Part shown: one piece after another, positions 60,776 through 64,000 of the stretch
Layout: the number at the start of each line of letters is the position of its first letter
Numbering within the stretch: the first letter of the stretch is position 1
From: WTJH01 sp049598145
Lineage (GTDB): Bacteria; Bacteroidota; Bacteroidia; Flavobacteriales; Flavobacteriaceae
Direction of reading: 5' to 3'
Length of the DNA stretch: 64,000 nt
Assembly: GCA_049598145.1 (NCBI GenBank)
Contig: JBMYNJ010000002.1
Coordinates: 27,478-91,477, forward strand
Notes under the pieces: model-generated
Databases searched by the model: none
What the model was told of the DNA's origin: nothing
The model's input: the letters and a program-made list of their open reading frames with translations, nothing else
Program-made: the position numbers and the translations under genes

Positions 60776-61318
60776 TTACAATTGTTCTAATACTTCAAGG
60801 GCTTGTTTTAACCGTTGTTGGGGCTCTCCATATAGTTCGGTAAATGAACACTTATTCGTCAATAGATGAGATTTAAAAGCTGTTTTCATTTGCGTCCGGT
60901 CGTTTGGACGGTCTCTGAGATCGTCTGCTTCCCAGGGCACATCGATATCGGTCAAAAAATAATGATCGTATCGCAGATTTCTAGCCCACTGCAACAGTTT
61001 GGGATCGCAAAAGCCATCGAAGTGCGTTTCCGACCACACTTGGGTCACCCGAATATTGGTGTCGCAAAACAAGAATTTCTGAGCCTTAGAGACCCTTTGG
61101 TTTTCAAGAGCCAATTGCCCCCGTGCAATCGTGAGTAAATCTTCTCGAGTGCATTTTTCCTGATAGGTATCCCATTTGTGCTGAAGAAAATTGCGGGCGA
61201 ATTCGGGCACCCATTGGGATTTGAAATGTTTGGCCAAAGCTTTAGCCAAAGTCGTTTTCCCGGTAGATTCAGGGCCGTAGAGTACTATTCTTAATCCGTC
61301 GAAAGGGAGTTGTTCCAT
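60776..61318 (-). CDS. NadR-like AAA nucleoside kinase
   Basis: A 180-residue P-loop kinase resembling the ribosylnicotinamide kinase domain of NadR: VLYGPESTGKTTLAKALA at the N-terminus, EFARNFLQ and the LRDRPNDR segment. With PnuC, which carries a nucleoside-like vitamin, it would trap the cargo by phosphorylation. Two starts fit: ATG complementary to 61316-61318 (MEQLPFDGL) and 61328-61330 (MEHAMEQ); the first is chosen by homolog-like length. Either overlaps the pnuC end. Confidence 0.82.
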   Translation of the reverse strand: MEQLPFDGLRIVLYGPESTGKTTLAKALAKHFKSQWVPEFARNFLQHKWDTYQEKCTREDLLTIARGQLALENQRVSKAQKFLFCDTNIRVTQVWSETHFDGFCDPKLLQWARNLRYDHYFLTDIDVPWEADDLRDRPNDRTQMKTAFKSHLLTNKCSFTELYGEPQQRLKQALEVLEQL

Positions 61319-61923
61319 TGCGTGTTCCATGTTCGATACCCCTGAATGGCAAGATAAGTAAAGATTAAATATTGAATACTGGTTAACGTAAAACCCTTGT
61401 AAAAATAGAGCGGGATAGAGATCAAATCGCCGATGATCCAAAAAATCCAGTGCTCAATTTTTCTTCGCGCCATTAGCCACATCCCTACAAAAAAGAGACC
61501 CGTAGTGAAGGTGTCCACAGGCGAGGTGACAGGGTCCCAGCTTTTATTCAGATAATACACGGTAAGAACTAATCCAACTGCTCCAAAAAATAATCCTATC
61601 GCCTTTGGTTGTTCCTTTTTATGCATCCGTGTGATCGGAGTTTGCATCGTATTTGCCTTGGGCTGGCTCCAATAATACCAACCGTATATACTCATTGCGA
61701 AATAGTAGGAATTAATCAGCAGGTCTCCCAGTAAATTCCATTGCCACAATAGATAAACATAAATTCCTGTGGAGATCAGCCCCGTGGAGTATACGCCAAT
61801 ATTATTTTTTTGAGCCAACCCAACACTCCAAAGTCCAAAGAACACGGCTGTGGCTTCCAGAACAATTTCTATTGTGGAATAATCGGCATAAGGGCCAAAG
61901 AAAAAATCAAAAAGAGGGGACAT
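61291..61923 (-). CDS. pnuC: PnuC-family vitamin transporter
   Basis: A 210-residue inner-membrane protein with about seven helices. The family blocks are SVGLAQKNNIGVYSTGLIS, INSYYFAMSIYGWYYW and EHWIFWIIGDLISIPLYFYKG. PnuC proteins move nicotinamide riboside; relatives (PnuT) move thiamine. The kinase gene downstream points to nicotinamide riboside, while the thiamine-binding-type protein upstream and the nearby TPP-controlled receptor point to thiamine. Overlaps both neighbours. Confidence 0.92.
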   Translation of the reverse strand: MSPLFDFFFGPYADYSTIEIVLEATAVFFGLWSVGLAQKNNIGVYSTGLISTGIYVYLLWQWNLLGDLLINSYYFAMSIYGWYYWSQPKANTMQTPITRMHKKEQPKAIGLFFGAVGLVLTVYYLNKSWDPVTSPVDTFTTGLFFVGMWLMARRKIEHWIFWIIGDLISIPLYFYKGFTLTSIQYLIFTYLAIQGYRTWNTQWNNSLSTD

Positions 61924-62167
61924 AAGCGCTGCGGTCTCCTTTCACTATTTTCATATAAAGCATAACCGAATTTTCGTCTTCAAAAATGGCTTTAATTTCA
62001 TCCGTGATAAAGGCCATTAAATTATCGTAATCGCCGTAAATCTGGGTGCTTAAGGGATTTTCGAGAACCCTGAATCCACCCGAGCGTAAACGCTTGATGA
62101 AAGATTTGATAGGAATTTCAAAATCGTCTGATAAAGGGGTGAGGGTGAGTTCAACAGAAATCTTCAT
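61907..62167 (-). CDS. thiamine-binding (MTH1187/YkoF-type) family protein
   Basis: An 86-residue protein of ferredoxin-like pattern: KISVELTLTPLSDDFE, a helix IKSFIKRLRSGG, then PLSTQIYGDYDNLM and LYMKIVKGDRS. This resembles the thiamine-binding MTH1187 family (PF01910), but the match is by eye. ATG complementary to 62165-62167 overlaps the PPTase stop in ATGA, and its end overlaps pnuC by 17 bp. Confidence 0.6.
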   Translation of the reverse strand: MKISVELTLTPLSDDFEIPIKSFIKRLRSGGFRVLENPLSTQIYGDYDNLMAFITDEIKAIFEDENSVMLYMKIVKGDRSAYVPSF

Positions 62168-62784
62168 GAAGTAATTCTTTCGTGTGCAACGGAGGCACAA
62201 TAGTCGTTGAAATAAAAATAATACAAATCAAATTCTCGTCGCCCTGTTCCGTTCATAAATGTAGCTTCCCCATAAAGGTCTCCTTCTTGAAAGGGAGCAA
62301 CGCACAATTGTTCCCGAAAAGAGATTCCTGGAATTCGCAAGGTTTTATAAAGGGCTTCTTTGGCGGTCCAGATTTGCACAAGTTTCTCGGTACAACTGGC
62401 GGCAAAGGACTCCTGTTGATGTAAAAATCGACTCTGTATGTGGTGAATTTTTTCGGTGTATTGCTCAATATCCACTCCCAAAGGAATTTTTCCTCGAGCC
62501 ACCAAGGCCATTGACTTCGCGTGGGAAATACTCACCTCAGCTTTGGGATAAAGGGGTGCTCCATCCGAAGCATAGGCAATTTGATTGGGGTCCATTTCCA
62601 AGGCTTGGAAACACGCCCGAACGGCCCAAAATCCTTGTCGGTGGATGGGTGACTTGCGTAGTTCCAATCTAGGGATCATTTCAGGAGGTAAGTCCTCAGC
62701 TTTACGGGCTTTAAATTCTTCAGCTTCCATTCGCCAAAAAACGGCTTGCAGCTGGGGAGTAGAAAACTGTTTTTGAATTGGCAT
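62164..62784 (-). CDS. 4'-phosphopantetheinyl transferase (Sfp type)
   Basis: A 206-residue enzyme that activates carrier proteins with the phosphopantetheine arm of CoA. Motifs: the PKAEVSISHAKSMALVA block, the Mg-binding LGVDIEQY and the WTAKEALYKTL signature. It begins a minus-strand operon with the thiamine-binding-type gene, pnuC and the kinase. It is divergent from ahcY, 43 bp away. Confidence 0.93.
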   Translation of the reverse strand: MPIQKQFSTPQLQAVFWRMEAEEFKARKAEDLPPEMIPRLELRKSPIHRQGFWAVRACFQALEMDPNQIAYASDGAPLYPKAEVSISHAKSMALVARGKIPLGVDIEQYTEKIHHIQSRFLHQQESFAASCTEKLVQIWTAKEALYKTLRIPGISFREQLCVAPFQEGDLYGEATFMNGTGRREFDLYYFYFNDYCASVAHERITS

Positions 62785-62808
62785 TGCGAGGGAAAGGAGT
62801 TACTTTTG
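62778..62808 (+). promoter_or_regulatory. promoter of ahcY (TTG-N20-TACTTTTG)
   Basis: TTG at 62778-62780 and TACTTTTG at 62801-62808 match the Bacteroidota consensus. ahcY starts 19 bp downstream. The -33 part overlaps the start codon region of the divergent PPTase gene. Confidence 0.6.
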
Positions 62809-62827
62809 CAGGATTAAAGATACAATT

Positions 62828-64000
62828 ATGGAAAAGAATTATGTGCCTTATAAAGTCAAAGACATCAGCTTAGCTGAATGGGGGCGAAAAGAAATTCACT
62901 TGGCAGAAAAGGAGATGCCTGGACTAATGGCGCTTCGGCAAGAATACGGCGCCAGCCAACCGCTTCAAGGGGCACGTATTGCAGGCTGCCTGCATATGAC
63001 CATCCAAACGGCAGTGCTTATAGAGACTTTAGTTGCCCTTGGGGCCGAAGTCACCTGGAGTTCTTGTAACATCTTTTCTACCCAAGACCACGCTGCTGCT
63101 GCCATTGCAGCTGCAGGGATCTCAGTTTATGCTTGGAAAGGCATGAACGAAGAAGAATTCGATTGGTGTATCGAACAAACCTTACACTTCGGAGAAGAGC
63201 AAAAGCCACTCAATATGATTTTAGACGACGGGGGCGATTTAACCAATATGGTTTTGGATCAATATCCGGAATTGGTCGCCGAGATCCGAGGACTATCCGA
63301 GGAGACCACTACCGGAGTTCATCGTTTGTATGAACGGATGAAAAATGGAACGCTTCCCCTCCCCGCCATCAACGTAAACGATTCGGTTACCAAATCGAAA
63401 TTTGATAATAAGTATGGCTGTAAAGAAAGTGCTGTAGATGCCATCCGCAGAGCTACGGATGTGATGTTGGCCGGAAAACGAGTCATTGTATGTGGCTATG
63501 GCGATGTCGGGAAAGGAACGGCTGCTTCCTTCCGTGGTGCGGGAGCCATTGTTACCGTGACCGAAATCGACCCGATCTGTGCCCTGCAAGCGGCCATGGA
63601 CGGTTTTGAAGTTAAAAAACTGACTACGGCACTGCCCCATGCGGATATTGTAATCACTTCTACCGGAAATAAAGACATTTTGAAAGGCGAACATTTTAAA
63701 GCCCTTAAAGACAAAGCCATCGTTTGTAATATTGGACACTTCGACAATGAAATCGACATGGCCTGGCTCAATGAAAACTACGGCCATAGCAAGTCTGAAA
63801 TCAAACCTCAAGTAGACCTTTACACTTTAGAAGAAGGAAAACAACTGATCGTTTTGGCCGAGGGACGTTTGGTAAATCTTGGCTGTGCTACGGGACATCC
63901 CAGCTTTGTGATGAGTAATTCGTTCACCAACCAAACCCTGGCACAAATCGAGTTGTGGCAAAACACAGCTGCCTACGAAAACCAAGTGTATATGCTCCCC
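62828..64000 (+). CDS. ahcY: adenosylhomocysteinase, 3' end cut by window edge
   Basis: 391 codons from ATG 62828 are visible, so about 45 residues of the usual C-terminus lie beyond the window. The enzyme splits S-adenosylhomocysteine to adenosine and homocysteine, closing the methyl cycle. Seen motifs: SSCNIFSTQDHAAAAIA, DDGGDLTNM, the NAD-binding GYGDVGKGTAASFRG and NIGHFDNEIDM. No SAH riboswitch fits in the short leader. Confidence 0.97.
   Translation, partial: MEKNYVPYKVKDISLAEWGRKEIHLAEKEMPGLMALRQEYGASQPLQGARIAGCLHMTIQTAVLIETLVALGAEVTWSSCNIFSTQDHAAAAIAAAGISVYAWKGMNEEEFDWCIEQTLHFGEEQKPLNMILDDGGDLTNMVLDQYPELVAEIRGLSEETTTGVHRLYERMKNGTLPLPAINVNDSVTKSKFDNKYGCKESAVDAIRRATDVMLAGKRVIVCGYGDVGKGTAASFRGAGAIVTVTEIDPICALQAAMDGFEVKKLTTALPHADIVITSTGNKDILKGEHFKALKDKAIVCNIGHFDNEIDMAWLNENYGHSKSEIKPQVDLYTLEEGKQLIVLAEGRLVNLGCATGHPSFVMSNSFTNQTLAQIELWQNTAAYENQVYMLP

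Noticed and set aside
62785..62827. Possible SAH riboswitch before ahcY
   Set aside because: The leader downstream of the -7 box is only about 19 bp, too short for the aptamer.

Overview
The window looks like 64 kb of chromosome from a member of the Bacteroidota, probably class Flavobacteriia. Four things support this: the -7 promoter box TAnnTTTG before many genes, a suf operon ordered A-B-C-D-S-E-T, many lipoproteins with short signal peptides, and typical families such as DUF3078, DUF2480, DUF3127 and MbnP. I see no rRNA, tRNA, CRISPR array, transposase or intact prophage. Genes are tightly packed, with many ATGA and TAATG start/stop overlaps. Two runs of exactly ten Ns (3155-3164 and 22278-22287) are assembly gaps inside genes.

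Layout. 1-1.8 kb: a DUF58/MoxR pair. 2-4 kb: an aldo/keto reductase and an AlbA_2-type protein broken by a gap, then a 306-bp region with a GC-rich repeat and a 32-codon remnant of a coiled-coil C-terminus. 4.3-9.3 kb: housekeeping genes (hflX, lpxH, a PLP-dependent transsulfuration enzyme, an ArsC-like protein, an EamA transporter, a thioesterase). 9.3-17.5 kb: a sugar-oxidation block (cytochrome c, GMC flavoprotein with subunit 3, two TIM-barrel proteins, an MFS permease, a Gfo/Idh/MocA oxidoreductase, a DUF1080 protein) that fits the 3-keto-glycoside route. 17.5-20.2 kb: yicC-gmk-nadD and a secreted protein. 20.3-28.9 kb: a glycosyltransferase, DUF3078, and the suf Fe-S assembly operon running into DUF2480. 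29-33.4 kb: a four-gene lipoprotein operon ending in MbnP and an MbnH/MauG-like diheme peroxidase, a possible copper system without an obvious methanobactin gene. 33.5-37.6 kb: thiL, a ZIP transporter, lycopene cyclase and a prenyl synthase. 37.7-44.4 kb: a TetR-linked RND efflux operon. 44.4-55.8 kb: aspS, csp, tadA, dxs, polA, rplM-rpsI, rpsB-tsf, tag, DUF3127. 55.8-64 kb: a histidine kinase, HIT protein, greA, a Rieske-like lipoprotein, a TPP-riboswitch-controlled TonB receptor, a PnuC/NadR-like/thiamine-binding/PPTase operon, and the start of ahcY.

Non-coding RNA structure is the least conventional part of the window. There is a TPP riboswitch whose P2 strand is perfectly complementary to a site near the start codon. 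There is a terminator-like hairpin between a predicted greA promoter and greA. A nested hairpin precedes rpsB, and a small hairpin sits at the predicted 5' end of rplM mRNA. Five of the ten convergent gene pairs share interleaved stop codons on exactly 4 bp, so they have no room for a terminator between them.
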